Shown: positions 7,231 through 15,708 of the stretch, in pieces
How positions within the stretch are numbered: the stretch's first letter is position 1
How the letters are laid out: every line of letters begins with the position of its first letter
Source of the DNA: Pseudarthrobacter sp. IC2-21
GTDB lineage: Bacteria > Actinomycetota > Actinomycetes > Actinomycetales > Micrococcaceae
Direction: 5' to 3'
DNA: 64,000 nucleotides
Assembly (NCBI RefSeq): GCF_034048115.1
Contig: NZ_CP139145.1
Coordinates: 1,426,001 to 1,490,000 of the forward strand
Translations under genes and position numbers: made by a program
The notes under the pieces: generated by a model
What the model was told of the DNA's origin: nothing
What the model saw: the letters and a program-made list of their open reading frames with translations, nothing else
The model's database searches: none

Positions 7231-8085
7231 ATGAGCGGACGACACACCGGGCGCACCAGCCAGGGACTGCGCATCACCGCGCTGCCCAAAACGCTGAAAC
7301 TACTTTTTCGCCTCGCGCCCCGCCAACTCAACGACGAAATCGCCTTCCTCAAGGTCGAACTCAAACGCAAGGGCATCCAGGTAGGGGTAGCGGCAGCATT
7401 CCTCGCCGTCGCCCTCGTTTTTGTGGCCTTCCTGGTGGTGGGCCTCATCGTGGCGGCCATCATGGGCCTTGCCACCATCATGCCGGCCTGGCTCGCGGCA
7501 CTGCTGGTCTGCGCGCTGTTCCTGATCATCGCCCTCATCGGGGCACTGATCGGCGTGCGGAAACTTAAGAAGGCCATGCCCCTGATGCCCGAGGAAACCA
7601 TCCGGGGAATCAAATACGATCTGGGGATCGCCAAAGAAGGCTCGGACTTCAACGCTGCCCTGCTTGATCCGGCGAGTCCCGAGGCCAAGGCCGCAAAGGC
7701 TGCCAAGGATGAGGCCGCTGCCAAAGCCAAGGCGGAGAAGGAAGCCAAGGCCGAAGCCCAGAAGGTTGAGTTCCCGCACGCTTCCGAGCCGGAGCTTCAC
7801 CGCCGGCTGGAACAGCGGCGGCGCCACATCGCCGAGGTCCGGGACGAACTCGACAGCGAGCTGGACGTCAAACCCCAGGTCAACTTCCTGGTGGATACCG
7901 CGAAAACAAAACTCGGCGAGGGCAAGGCAGCGCTGGCAAAAGGTACAAACGCCGCCGGCCAAAAATTCTCAGCACTGGCAGAGTCCACGGAAGGCGCGAA
8001 CGTCCGTTGGACGCCACTGGCGGTGCTGGCGGCCTCAGCCACCGTTTTTGTGGTCCTGCTGCGCCGGTTGCTCCGGAATCCGTAA
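7231..8085 (+). CDS. Actinobacterial Holin-X / phage-holin-family-like membrane protein
   Basis: A 284-residue protein. The N-terminal part resembles the Holin-X superfamily common in actinobacterial chromosomes: LPKTLKLLFRLAPRQLNDEIAFLK, then two membrane helices (about 50-75 and 80-105) with short loops. A charged Ala/Lys/Glu-rich helical stretch (about 145-180, likely coiled coil) follows, then a polar region and a third C-terminal helix (LAVLAASATVFVVLLRRLL). ATG 7231 is used because the N-terminus fits and a purine-rich site (AAGGCGGGAA) lies upstream. Despite the family name there is no phage context. Function unproven, perhaps envelope organisation. Confidence 0.7.
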   Translation: MSGRHTGRTSQGLRITALPKTLKLLFRLAPRQLNDEIAFLKVELKRKGIQVGVAAAFLAVALVFVAFLVVGLIVAAIMGLATIMPAWLAALLVCALFLIIALIGALIGVRKLKKAMPLMPEETIRGIKYDLGIAKEGSDFNAALLDPASPEAKAAKAAKDEAAAKAKAEKEAKAEAQKVEFPHASEPELHRRLEQRRRHIAEVRDELDSELDVKPQVNFLVDTAKTKLGEGKAALAKGTNAAGQKFSALAESTEGANVRWTPLAVLAASATVFVVLLRRLLRNP

Positions 8086-8151
8086 CGGCCTGCAACATCC
8101 ACGCTGTGCCTTGGTTCCACGTTCAGGCTGTTTCATAAGGAGGGGAGCGGA

Positions 8152-8790
8152 GTGAGGTTCATCGGCGCTGGTGCGCGTTCCGACCGCCCCCAGGTCGACC
8201 ACGACCGCGTTTTCACCGTCCCCAACGCCCTGACGGTGCTTCGCTTCATGGGTGTTCCGCTTTTCATCTGGCTGGTCCTTGCGGAGCAGGAGTACGGGGT
8301 CGCCGTTGTTGTCCTGGCCGTGATGGCTGGTTCTGACTGGATTGACGGCTACGTCGCACGCCGTTTTGACCAGGCCTCCAAATTGGGCCGTGTGATCGAT
8401 CCCCTCGCTGACCGGCTGGCCCTGATTGCGGTGGCAATCACCCTGGTCATCGCCGGCGTCGTTCATTGGCTCTACCTGGCTGCGCTCCTGGTGCCCGACG
8501 CCGTGCTCCTGGCACTGACCCTCTTCTTTTTTCATGGCCACCCGGACCTGCCCGTGAGCCGGATCGGCAAAGTCCGCACCGGGCTCCTGCTTCTCGGCAC
8601 ACCCCTGCTGGTCCTGTCGCGGCTGGATTCCCCATTCGGCGGCCCACTGCTGGTAGCAGCGTGGATTGTCCTGGGCCTCGGCCTGGCCGGGCACTGGATT
8701 GCCGCCTACAACTACTTCTGGGCCATTCTGCGCAAAGGCCGCATGCAGTCGCATCACCCGGGCGAAGAGCACGACGGCGGTAGCGCCTGA
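8152..8790 (+). CDS. CDP-alcohol phosphatidyltransferase family protein
   Basis: A 212-residue membrane enzyme that transfers a phosphatidyl group from CDP-diacylglycerol (or a related CDP-alcohol) to an alcohol. The full catalytic signature D62-x2-D65-G-x2-A-R-x8-G79-x3-D83-x3-D87 is present, which binds the divalent metals. About five to six membrane helices surround it. The alcohol (glycerol phosphate, inositol phosphate or other) cannot be read from the motif. A strong AAGGAGG site precedes GTG 8152. The gene overlaps the transporter downstream (TGATG). Confidence 0.88.
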   Translation: MRFIGAGARSDRPQVDHDRVFTVPNALTVLRFMGVPLFIWLVLAEQEYGVAVVVLAVMAGSDWIDGYVARRFDQASKLGRVIDPLADRLALIAVAITLVIAGVVHWLYLAALLVPDAVLLALTLFFFHGHPDLPVSRIGKVRTGLLLLGTPLLVLSRLDSPFGGPLLVAAWIVLGLGLAGHWIAAYNYFWAILRKGRMQSHHPGEEHDGGSA

Positions 8791-9698
8791 TGGTCTGGGT
8801 GGCGGTTCTGCTGGCGGTGCTCGGGGCGTTCTGCCTTGCCTTGGGGGCGCAGAAGCAGGGCAGTGCGGTGAAAGCCGATACCGGAGGCCTGGCACTGAGT
8901 TCAACCGGCTTCCTCCGCCTGCTGCGTAATCCGCGGTGGGTACTCGGGCTGCTCCTTCTCTGCCTCGGCATGGCAATGAACGCAGTGGCTCTGGTGTCGG
9001 CCCCGCTGACGGTGGTGCAGCCCATCGGCGCCATCGCCCTGGTCATCACCACCGTGGTGAATGCGCGGGACCAGGACATCACCATTAACCGGGCCACTAT
9101 GGTGTCCATTGCCGCCTGCGTGACCGGGTCGGCGATGTTTGTCCTTCTGGCCGTGAATGTGACGCAGGAGAACCACCACGTAAATCCGGAGGACGAGCTG
9201 ACCATAGTGCTGCTGCTCGCCTTGGCCGTGGGTGTGTTCGGAACCCTGGCAGCCATGTTCCGGCACCGGATGAGCGCCTTTGTGTACATCCTCGGCGCCG
9301 GCGTGCTTTTCGGCTTTGTTGCTGTCCTGACACGCATCATCGGCAAACATCTGCTGGACCCGAACGGACTGTTCCTGCTCAATGTCCAGTGGTACTCGGT
9401 GGTGGCCATTGTCGCAGCGGGCGGCCTGGGTTCCTGGTTTGTCCAAAGCGCATATTCGGGCGGCCCGCCGGATCTGGTCATTGCCGGCCTGACAGTTGTG
9501 GATCCCATGGTGGGCATTGCTATCGGCATCGTGATCCTCGGCGAATTGCGCCCTGACGTCCACGCCGTGATGGCGATTGCCATGGCTACCGCAGCTTCGC
9601 TTGCTATCGTGGGGGTGATCGCCCTCTCCAGGCACCACCCCGAGGTCACCAAACGCAGGAAGGATGCCCGGAAGGCGGCGGGCAGGGCGTCCCACTAG
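8790..9698 (+). CDS. DMT-superfamily (EamA-like) permease
   Basis: A 302-residue protein with about nine to ten membrane helices beginning at residue 1. It has the DMT internal repeat and conserved features such as VQPIGAIALVITTVVNAR in the first half and LTVVDPMVGIAIGIVILGE in the second. The C-terminus is basic. The start overlaps the stop of the phosphatidyltransferase (TGATG), so the two are co-translated. The transported compound is unknown; similarity to the NIPA/EamA branch is by eye. Confidence 0.78.
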   Translation: MVWVAVLLAVLGAFCLALGAQKQGSAVKADTGGLALSSTGFLRLLRNPRWVLGLLLLCLGMAMNAVALVSAPLTVVQPIGAIALVITTVVNARDQDITINRATMVSIAACVTGSAMFVLLAVNVTQENHHVNPEDELTIVLLLALAVGVFGTLAAMFRHRMSAFVYILGAGVLFGFVAVLTRIIGKHLLDPNGLFLLNVQWYSVVAIVAAGGLGSWFVQSAYSGGPPDLVIAGLTVVDPMVGIAIGIVILGELRPDVHAVMAIAMATAASLAIVGVIALSRHHPEVTKRRKDARKAAGRASH

Positions 9699-9760
9699 CC
9701 TGGATGCCCTCAGAGCCCATTTTAAACGCCAGACATTTCCATCCGCCGATCTTCTTCCCA

Positions 9761-9827
9761 CCCGTTCTTACCCCGCCGATTCCTACCCAGCCGTTTCCCA
9801 CCCTGCCGTTTCCTACCCCGCCGATTC
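9761..9827. repeat. 15-bp imperfect tandem repeats upstream of glycosyltransferase
   Basis: Four units of 15 bp (9761, 9776, 9791, 9806) plus a partial fifth, consensus CCG(A/T)TTCC(T/C)ACCC(C/A/T)G, pyrimidine-rich on the plus strand. They occupy the 212-bp gap between the DMT permease and the glycosyltransferase; no gene is evident in that gap. Confidence 0.8.
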
Positions 9828-9910
9828 AAAGCGGCCCCGCGCTCCGGCGCCGGCGGCCACCCGGTGCATTCAGCGTCAGCTGCGCACCGTGACCTTCAGG
9901 AGCTCCTCAC

Positions 9911-11107
9911 GTGACAACGCCCGCAGACCAGCGTCCCCTGACCATCCTGATAGCCGCGGACACGTATCCGCCTCATGTGAATGGGGCCGCCCAGTTCAGC
10001 TACCGCCTGGCGAAGGGCATGACCGCCCGCGGCCACAACGTCAACGTGCTTGCCTGCCGCGCCGATAATGGCCCGAGCTTCACAGAGTTCCGTTCCGAGG
10101 CCACTGTGCACCGGCTCCACTCCCACGGCGTTTTCACGCATGAGTACTTCCGCATCTGTCTTCCGTGGGAGATCAAGAAGGAGATCAGCCTTCTCTTCGA
10201 CCGGATCAACCCTGATGTGGTGCATATCCAGAGCCACTACATGATTGGCGAGCACGTCCTGTACGAAGCTGTGAAGCGGGGCATCAGGATCGTGGCCACC
10301 AACCACTTCATGCCGGAGAACCTGAACCCTTTCCTGCCGTTCCCGCAGTGGCTCAAGGACATCATCGGCAAGATCTCCTGGAAGGACATGGGCAAGGTCA
10401 TGGGGCAGGCTGACGTCGTCACGACGCCGACACCGCTGGCTGCCAAGGCCATGCACCAGCACGCCTTCCTCCGCAAGGTGTTGCCCCTGTCCAACGGCAT
10501 TGACTCCGCCGCCTATGAGCTGCAGCCCGGTGAGGTCATCGAACCGCATGCCAACCCGACAGTGGTCTTTGTGGGCCGGTTGGCGGAGGAGAAGCACATT
10601 GACGTCCTGATCAACGCCGTGTCCAAGACTCCGCCGGAGCTTAACATCCATCTGGAGATCGTTGGCGGCGGTGAAGTCCGCCCGGCCCTCGAAGCGCAAG
10701 CCAAACGGCTGGGCCTCGAGAACCGGGTCAGGTTCCTCGGCCTGGCCAGTGACGAGGAACTCCGCGAAACGTATGTCAAGGCCGACCTCTTCTGCATGCC
10801 GGGTACCGCCGAGCTGCAGTCCCTGGTGACACTTGAAGCCATGTCCGCCTCTACGCCCGTGGTGCTGGCGGATGCCATGGCACTTCCACATTTGGTACGC
10901 GACGGCGAGAACGGTTACCTGTTCACTCCCAACGACAGTGACGATCTGGCGAAGAAGATCACCCGTATCCTGGAGCTTCCTGCCGAGGAGCGCGCCGCCA
11001 TGGGCCAGGCCAGCCGGCGGATGGTGGAACCGCACAGCCTCGAGGGCACCCTGCAAACCTTTGAGGACCTGTACCGCGGCGCCAGCTTCGAAGACAAAGT
11101 GGTCTGA
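9911..11107 (+). CDS. GT4-family glycosyltransferase
   Basis: A 398-residue GT-B retaining glycosyltransferase. The N-terminal half has the acceptor-side motif TYPPHVNGAAQFSYRLAKGM (about 18-37) and HIQSHYMIGE. The C-terminal half has GRLAEEKH (R223, K228) for the nucleotide-sugar phosphates and the E-x7-E motif at E301/E309. It resembles actinobacterial alpha-mannosyl/glucosyl transferases acting on phosphatidylinositol mannosides or glycolipids. A role in envelope glycolipid synthesis is an inference. AGGAG at 9898-9902 supports GTG 9911. It is a single gene followed by tRNA-Met. Confidence 0.88.
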   Translation: MTTPADQRPLTILIAADTYPPHVNGAAQFSYRLAKGMTARGHNVNVLACRADNGPSFTEFRSEATVHRLHSHGVFTHEYFRICLPWEIKKEISLLFDRINPDVVHIQSHYMIGEHVLYEAVKRGIRIVATNHFMPENLNPFLPFPQWLKDIIGKISWKDMGKVMGQADVVTTPTPLAAKAMHQHAFLRKVLPLSNGIDSAAYELQPGEVIEPHANPTVVFVGRLAEEKHIDVLINAVSKTPPELNIHLEIVGGGEVRPALEAQAKRLGLENRVRFLGLASDEELRETYVKADLFCMPGTAELQSLVTLEAMSASTPVVLADAMALPHLVRDGENGYLFTPNDSDDLAKKITRILELPAEERAAMGQASRRMVEPHSLEGTLQTFEDLYRGASFEDKVV

Positions 11108-11247
11108 CGGCGCGGGAGCGGAAGGGCGGCACCCGGCACGACCCGGGCGGCCGCCGTGGTCCGGGGAAGCCTCCCCGGTTTGCTAGAGTGTTTTTGCCCT
11201 GCTGAAAGCAATGTCCCTACCCTGGACCACGCAACAGGCAGGGCCAC

Positions 11248-11321
11248 GGGGCTATAGCTCAGCTGGTTAGAGCGCGGGACTCATAATCCTAAGGTCCTCG
11301 GTTCAAGTCCGAGTAGCCCTA
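11248..11321 (+). tRNA. tRNA-Met (anticodon CAT), elongator type
   Basis: A 74-nt cloverleaf. Acceptor GGGGCTA pairs with TAGCCCT, D stem GCTC/GAGC, anticodon loop CTCATAA with CAT at 11282-11284, T stem CTCGG/CCGAG, discriminator A, and CCA not encoded. It lacks the three G-C pairs at the anticodon stem that mark initiator tRNA, so it is elongator Met or the lysidine-modified tRNA-Ile2. The anticodon stem has a C-A mismatch at 27-43. Met is the default call. Confidence 0.85.
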
Positions 11322-11323
11322 CC

Positions 11324-11375
11324 GACGACGATGCCCTCCGGACTGCGGGAACGCAGCCCCGAGGGCATCGTCGTC
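11324..11375. terminator. Bidirectional stem-loop after tRNA-Met
   Basis: A perfect 15-bp stem, 11324-11338 with 11361-11375, enclosing a small inner hairpin (CTGCG-GGAA-CGCAG). There is no long T run. Its right arm covers the stop codon of the convergent helicase gene. Confidence 0.75.
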
Positions 11376-14190
11376 ACCTCGATGCCTTCTCCAGAATCGC
11401 GGTGGCGAGGCGCTGGCGGATCAGCTGTTCCTCACCGCTGCCGGTCGTCGGGAGCCGGAGGAGCGGAATGCTGTGTGCACGGCAGATTGCGTCCTTGAGG
11501 CCGTCCCGGACTGTCTGCCGGGCATCAGCCTCGTGGAAGGCAAAACCGTCAACTTCCACTGCAAGGACAGGCATGTTGGTGATGCGGTTGTAAACGACGA
11601 AGTCCACAGTGGCCCGGTTCCTCACATAGGAGACCTGCCCGGATGTGAGCCTGGAAAGGTCCGGGAGCAGATTCCTCAGGACAACCTGCTGGGCAACGGC
11701 AAAATCTTCGTAGGCCTCCTCGGCCAGGAGTTCGAGGAGCAGCGTCCACACGATGTTTTCGGAAGCGAACCTTGACGAGTTCTGCAGTCGGGCCGCCAGG
11801 GGTTTGAGGGCCGCCGCATAGTCCTTGTAGAGGAGATCGAATACGGAGAGGACCGCGCTGTCAAATACCTCGTTCCCCGGGTCCTGGTACTGGATGAACC
11901 GGACGAGGTCCCGGAGGTGGCGGCTTGCCGGCAGCATCTGGTGATTGGTCACCAAAACGAAGCGTTTTACCGCGCGGGAGACGGCCACGTTCACCAGTTG
12001 GGGGTTATCCACAAACTCAATCCCGGAACGGCCGCTTTTGGTCTCGTCCAGGACTGTGGTCATGATGATGATGTCCTTTTCACGGCCCTGGAACTTGTGG
12101 ACCGTGTCGGCCTCAATGGTGTTGCTGTTGGGCAGGGCACTCTCAATCGTGTTCTGAAGGGCTTCGGCGACTTTATCGACCTGCCGCCGGTACGGGGTGA
12201 CCACGCCAATGTTTCCAGGTTCAGTGCCGGAGCAGAATGTCGTCAGCACTTCTCTGGCGATGACCTCCGCTTCACGTTGGTTGGTGCGGCCCCCGGGGTG
12301 CTGCCGCATATGGTTTCCCCGGGCGGTGCGTACCACCACGAGCGCCCGGCTGCCGGGGTCGCTGACGGTATACGGGACGAGCTGACCGCCGTAAAACTTT
12401 CTGTTGCAGAAGTCGATGATGGCGGGATCGCAGCGGTAGTGTTCCCGCAGCATGGTGCGGGGGAGTCCGCCGCCGAAGCGTTCGACGACAGAGGACAGGA
12501 TGCTGTGCTTCCCGTAGTCGTAACCAGGGGCCGGTGCCGGCCGGGCGTGCCCGGACGCGCTCCTGTCCGGGATGTGCGGGAGCTGCCTCAGATCGCCCAC
12601 GATAATGACGTTCCGTGCGCAGGAGAGGGCCAGGCCCGCAGCCAGCAGGTCTACCTGGGAAGCCTCATCGATGATCAGGTAGTCCAGCATGAACCCGCTG
12701 GGGATGCTTCGCCGCAGAGAGTGACACGTACTCAGAATCACCGGGTAGTCGTGTGCGAAGGATGTGAAATGCTGCAGATAGGTGTCGTTCGAATAGTCCT
12801 GCCGCCGGGCGCCGGCATAGCGCTGATGCAGGCTCGCCTCCAGCGCCTGCCGGGACACGTGCTTCAGTTCGTCTTCGAGACCGGACTGGTTGCCCTGCGC
12901 GAGCCGTTCCTCCGCTGCCTCCAACGTTCGTTCCAGTTCCGCGATTTTGTTGTCGTAGTAGGCGGCCTGAAGCCGCAGGACGACATCGGTGTCTTGGGGA
13001 TCCAGGTCCCTCGTTGATCCGTAGCGGAAGCGGGTTTTGAACTGGCGGAAGAGTCTGCTGAGGAGGCTTTCCTCCTCGGGAATGGCCGCCGTCTCAGCGA
13101 GAAATTCGAGGATACGGATTGCCGGCAACCTAAGGAGCTTCAGGGCTGGGAGCCGGGGCAGCTGGTGCCCCTCGACGTGGAGGCTGAAGTGACGCCGCTC
13201 CAGCCGGAAGGCATCCAGTTCCTGCCGAAGCAAGGCCGCTTCCCCGGCCAACGCCTGCAGGCGCTGAACCTGGCCATCAAGGTCTGAAATCCGGCCGGCT
13301 GCCGGCATCGGAGTAACGGAACCTCCGGCCAGGCGCTGCGCCTTCACGTTTGCGGGGTGTTGTCTTTCGAAGAACCCGCATCGGACGTCGCTCCGCCGCA
13401 AATCCGCAACAACGTGGCCGAATCCTTCATTGGCGAGCTTGTCGCGGACGTTTTCCACGGCAGCGTTGTTGAAAGAAACAATGCCCACAGTCTGTCCCGG
13501 CGAACTGATGATGTTGGCAACCAGGTTGAGGATTGTTTGCGTCTTCCCCGTTCCCGGCGGACCGTCGATGACAGAAATACGGTGGGAGAGGCCTTTCCTG
13601 AGGGCTTCGCGCTGACTGAGGTTGGAGGAGAACGGAAGAATGAGTTCTTCCGCCCCGGCCGGGGGCGCCGGGTTCTCCCCGCTGAGATACAGGCTCAGGA
13701 CGCTCCCGTGGGGGATTCTCTCGAGGTTCTGATACAACGGGCGCAACGGATCGTTCCGGCCAAGATGGGACACAACGTCCCGCCAGTAGTGGAGAACGTC
13801 CTGGGCGCCGGCGTCGGGATCTGCGGCCCGCATGATGCTGATCTCGTCCAGGCGGCATGTCTGGTACCGCTCGCGTCCGTCCGCTGACGAAAAAACCCGC
13901 CACCACGTCTGCCCGGACCCCTGGAAGCGCCACACTTCTGTAACGCCCTGCACGGAACGGCCGCGGACGCTGACGCCGTCCATTTCGCCTATCGGTTCCT
14001 GCTGTGGATTGCGGAGGATCAAGACTTTGCGGGCCGAGTAGCTGTACTTCTTCCTGCCGCCCGCGACCCGGAAGGTGAGGGAGGTGAAGTCTCCCTCCGG
14101 AGCGTACTCGATGACGTCCGGGGTCTTGTCGTCAAAACCGGACTGATCCTGCCGTCGGATGAGAATGGCTTCGCGGCGCGGATCAGTCAT
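11374..14190 (-). CDS. Upf1/DNA2-like SF1 helicase with C-terminal DUF2726 nuclease-like domain
   Basis: A 938-residue protein. Residues 1-170 form an unrecognised N-terminal domain. SF1B helicase motifs follow: Walker A GPPGTGKT (210-217), Walker B IIDEASQVD (about 506-514), GDLRQLPH, LREHYRCD, VVTPYRRQ, DTVHKFQGRE (695-704) and VAVSRAVKRF. A charged helical insertion (about 300-460) sits between motifs I and II. The last 110 residues resemble DUF2726 (PD-(D/E)xK fold): VDFVVY with D863, LAVEVDGFAFH with E879/D881, IPLLRLP. ATG 14190 is preferred because GGGGGA lies seven bases upstream; an upstream TTG lacks this. A stand-alone gene between tRNA-Met and an acyl-CoA dehydrogenase. A nucleic-acid processing or defence role is possible; substrate unknown. 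Confidence 0.85.
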   Translation of the reverse strand: MTDPRREAILIRRQDQSGFDDKTPDVIEYAPEGDFTSLTFRVAGGRKKYSYSARKVLILRNPQQEPIGEMDGVSVRGRSVQGVTEVWRFQGSGQTWWRVFSSADGRERYQTCRLDEISIMRAADPDAGAQDVLHYWRDVVSHLGRNDPLRPLYQNLERIPHGSVLSLYLSGENPAPPAGAEELILPFSSNLSQREALRKGLSHRISVIDGPPGTGKTQTILNLVANIISSPGQTVGIVSFNNAAVENVRDKLANEGFGHVVADLRRSDVRCGFFERQHPANVKAQRLAGGSVTPMPAAGRISDLDGQVQRLQALAGEAALLRQELDAFRLERRHFSLHVEGHQLPRLPALKLLRLPAIRILEFLAETAAIPEEESLLSRLFRQFKTRFRYGSTRDLDPQDTDVVLRLQAAYYDNKIAELERTLEAAEERLAQGNQSGLEDELKHVSRQALEASLHQRYAGARRQDYSNDTYLQHFTSFAHDYPVILSTCHSLRRSIPSGFMLDYLIIDEASQVDLLAAGLALSCARNVIIVGDLRQLPHIPDRSASGHARPAPAPGYDYGKHSILSSVVERFGGGLPRTMLREHYRCDPAIIDFCNRKFYGGQLVPYTVSDPGSRALVVVRTARGNHMRQHPGGRTNQREAEVIAREVLTTFCSGTEPGNIGVVTPYRRQVDKVAEALQNTIESALPNSNTIEADTVHKFQGREKDIIIMTTVLDETKSGRSGIEFVDNPQLVNVAVSRAVKRFVLVTNHQMLPASRHLRDLVRFIQYQDPGNEVFDSAVLSVFDLLYKDYAAALKPLAARLQNSSRFASENIVWTLLLELLAEEAYEDFAVAQQVVLRNLLPDLSRLTSGQVSYVRNRATVDFVVYNRITNMPVLAVEVDGFAFHEADARQTVRDGLKDAICRAHSIPLLRLPTTGSGEEQLIRQRLATAILEKASR

Positions 14191-14350
14191 GACAATTCCC
14201 CCAGGCAAATGAGTTCAACATCCTTGCACTCCGACCCTACCCAAAGTTCTTTACCCGGCCGATGGTCTGCGGCGGCGACGGTCACGCGTCCTTCCCCTGG
14301 CGGATGCAGCCTTTCCGTCGCAGCCGTTGCAGACGGCCGGGCCCATGCGG

Positions 14351-14372
14351 TAAGTTACTCACCAGTAACTTA
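14351..14372. promoter_or_regulatory. Perfect palindromic operator upstream of acyl-CoA dehydrogenase
   Basis: TAAGTTACT and AGTAACTTA are perfect 9-bp arms around CACC, 63 bp before the start of the dehydrogenase. Size and symmetry suit a TetR-family dimer; ATG-proximal placement suggests repression. Confidence 0.7.
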
Positions 14373-14434
14373 TTGCCCTTCGGGAATCCCTCCCTTGAAG
14401 CCCGCCTGCCAACGCCGATCCCAGCGAGGAAACC

Positions 14435-15625
14435 ATGTCCACGAAATCCATTGACATCAACAACCTTCCGTACGCTGATGGCGACTTCTTCGCCTTTGAA
14501 CAGCTGCTGACGGGCAAGGAGCAGGACCGGCTGGCAGAGATCCGCGGCTTTCTCACCCGCGAAGTCCGGCCAATTGCCGTGGACTGCTGGAACCGCGGCG
14601 AATTTCCCATGGACCTCATTCCGAAGCTGGCTGAAATCGACCTGGTGAGCCCGGTGCGCCGGCAAGGGTATTCGAACCTGTTCGCCGGCCTGGTTCACGC
14701 CGAGGCCACCCGGGCCGACGCCTCCATCGCCACCTTCATGGGCGTCCATGACGGACTCTTCACCGGCTCAATCGAGGCATTGGCCTCGCAGGAACAGCAG
14801 GATGCCTGGTTGCCGGACATCTACTCGCTCAAGAAGATCGGCGCTTTCGGCCTCACCGAACCCCTTGGTGGTTCTGACGTGGCCGGCGGCACGCGCACCA
14901 CGGCACAGCGCGACGGGGACACGTGGATCCTGAACGGCGCCAAGCGGTGGATCGGCAATGCGACCTTCTCCGACTGGGTGGTCATTTACGCGCGGGACAT
15001 TGCAGACAACCAGGTCAAGGGATTCCTGGTGGACACCTCGCTTCCCGGCTACAGCGCCACAAAGATCGAAAACAAGATCTCACTCCGGACCGTCCAGAAC
15101 GCCGACATTGCCCTGGACAATGTGGTGGTTCCGGACTTCTTCAAGCTCGCCGGGGCCAACAGCTTCCGTGACACCAACAAGGTCCTCAAGGTCACCCGGC
15201 TGGCTGTCGCCTGGCAGGCGGTAGGCCAGCAGCTTGCCGCCTTCGATGTGGCGCGCCGCTACGCGGTGGAACGCCATCAGTTTGGCCGTCCGCTGGCATC
15301 CTTCCAGCTGGTCCAGAGCCAGCTGGTGCAGATGCTGGGCAACGCGGTCAGCTCGATGGGGATGATGGTCAGGCTTTCCCAGCTGGAGGATGCCGGCCAG
15401 GCAAAGGACGAGCAGTCCGCGCTGGCCAAAGCGTTCACCACGGCCCGGATGCGCGAAAGCGTGGCGATCGGCCGCGGCCTTCTGGGCGGCAACGGGATTG
15501 TGACGGACTTCGAAATGGCCAAGATCTTCGCCGATGCGGAAGCCATCTACTCCTACGAGGGGACGCACGAGGTCAACACCCTGGTCACAGGCCGGGCCAT
15601 CACCGGCATCTCAGCCATCGTCTGA
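14435..15625 (+). CDS. Acyl-CoA dehydrogenase, glutaryl-CoA dehydrogenase-like
   Basis: A 396-residue FAD-dependent acyl-CoA dehydrogenase. The FAD-contact motif FGLTEPLGGSD (about 134-144) and the substrate-arm motif RHQFGRPLASFQLVQ are clear. The catalytic base is E375 in YEGTHEVNTL followed by GRAITG, which matches the glutaryl-CoA dehydrogenase subgroup closely. That enzyme oxidises and decarboxylates glutaryl-CoA to crotonyl-CoA in lysine and tryptophan breakdown. Substrate assignment is by motif only. It is monocistronic: a 9-bp-arm palindrome lies upstream and a convergent peptidase gene downstream. The 244 bp gap upstream (14191-14434) holds that palindrome and no gene. Confidence 0.85.
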   Translation: MSTKSIDINNLPYADGDFFAFEQLLTGKEQDRLAEIRGFLTREVRPIAVDCWNRGEFPMDLIPKLAEIDLVSPVRRQGYSNLFAGLVHAEATRADASIATFMGVHDGLFTGSIEALASQEQQDAWLPDIYSLKKIGAFGLTEPLGGSDVAGGTRTTAQRDGDTWILNGAKRWIGNATFSDWVVIYARDIADNQVKGFLVDTSLPGYSATKIENKISLRTVQNADIALDNVVVPDFFKLAGANSFRDTNKVLKVTRLAVAWQAVGQQLAAFDVARRYAVERHQFGRPLASFQLVQSQLVQMLGNAVSSMGMMVRLSQLEDAGQAKDEQSALAKAFTTARMRESVAIGRGLLGGNGIVTDFEMAKIFADAEAIYSYEGTHEVNTLVTGRAITGISAIV

Positions 15626-15708
15626 CGTGTCAGCGCTGATCAAACCCGGGCTATCGCGATCCAGGAAAACGGGATGCGGGCCATCCCTGGCTGTGCGTAA
15701 GGTGGCCA

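Noticed and set aside
11248..11321. tRNA-Ile2 (lysidine) instead of tRNA-Met
   Set aside because: Anticodon CAT fits both; without comparison to other CAT tRNAs in the genome elongator Met is the default, so Ile2 is kept only as an alternative.
11917..13017. 366-residue plus-strand frame inside the helicase gene
   Set aside because: Opposite to the conserved helicase motifs; no start signal or recognisable domain.
14191..14208. TTG start for the helicase gene
   Set aside because: The ATG at 14190 has GGGGGA at suitable distance; the TTG has none.
11248..14434. Integrated genomic island at tRNA-Met
   Set aside because: No integrase, no duplicated tRNA end and no phage genes; the helicase alone does not prove insertion.
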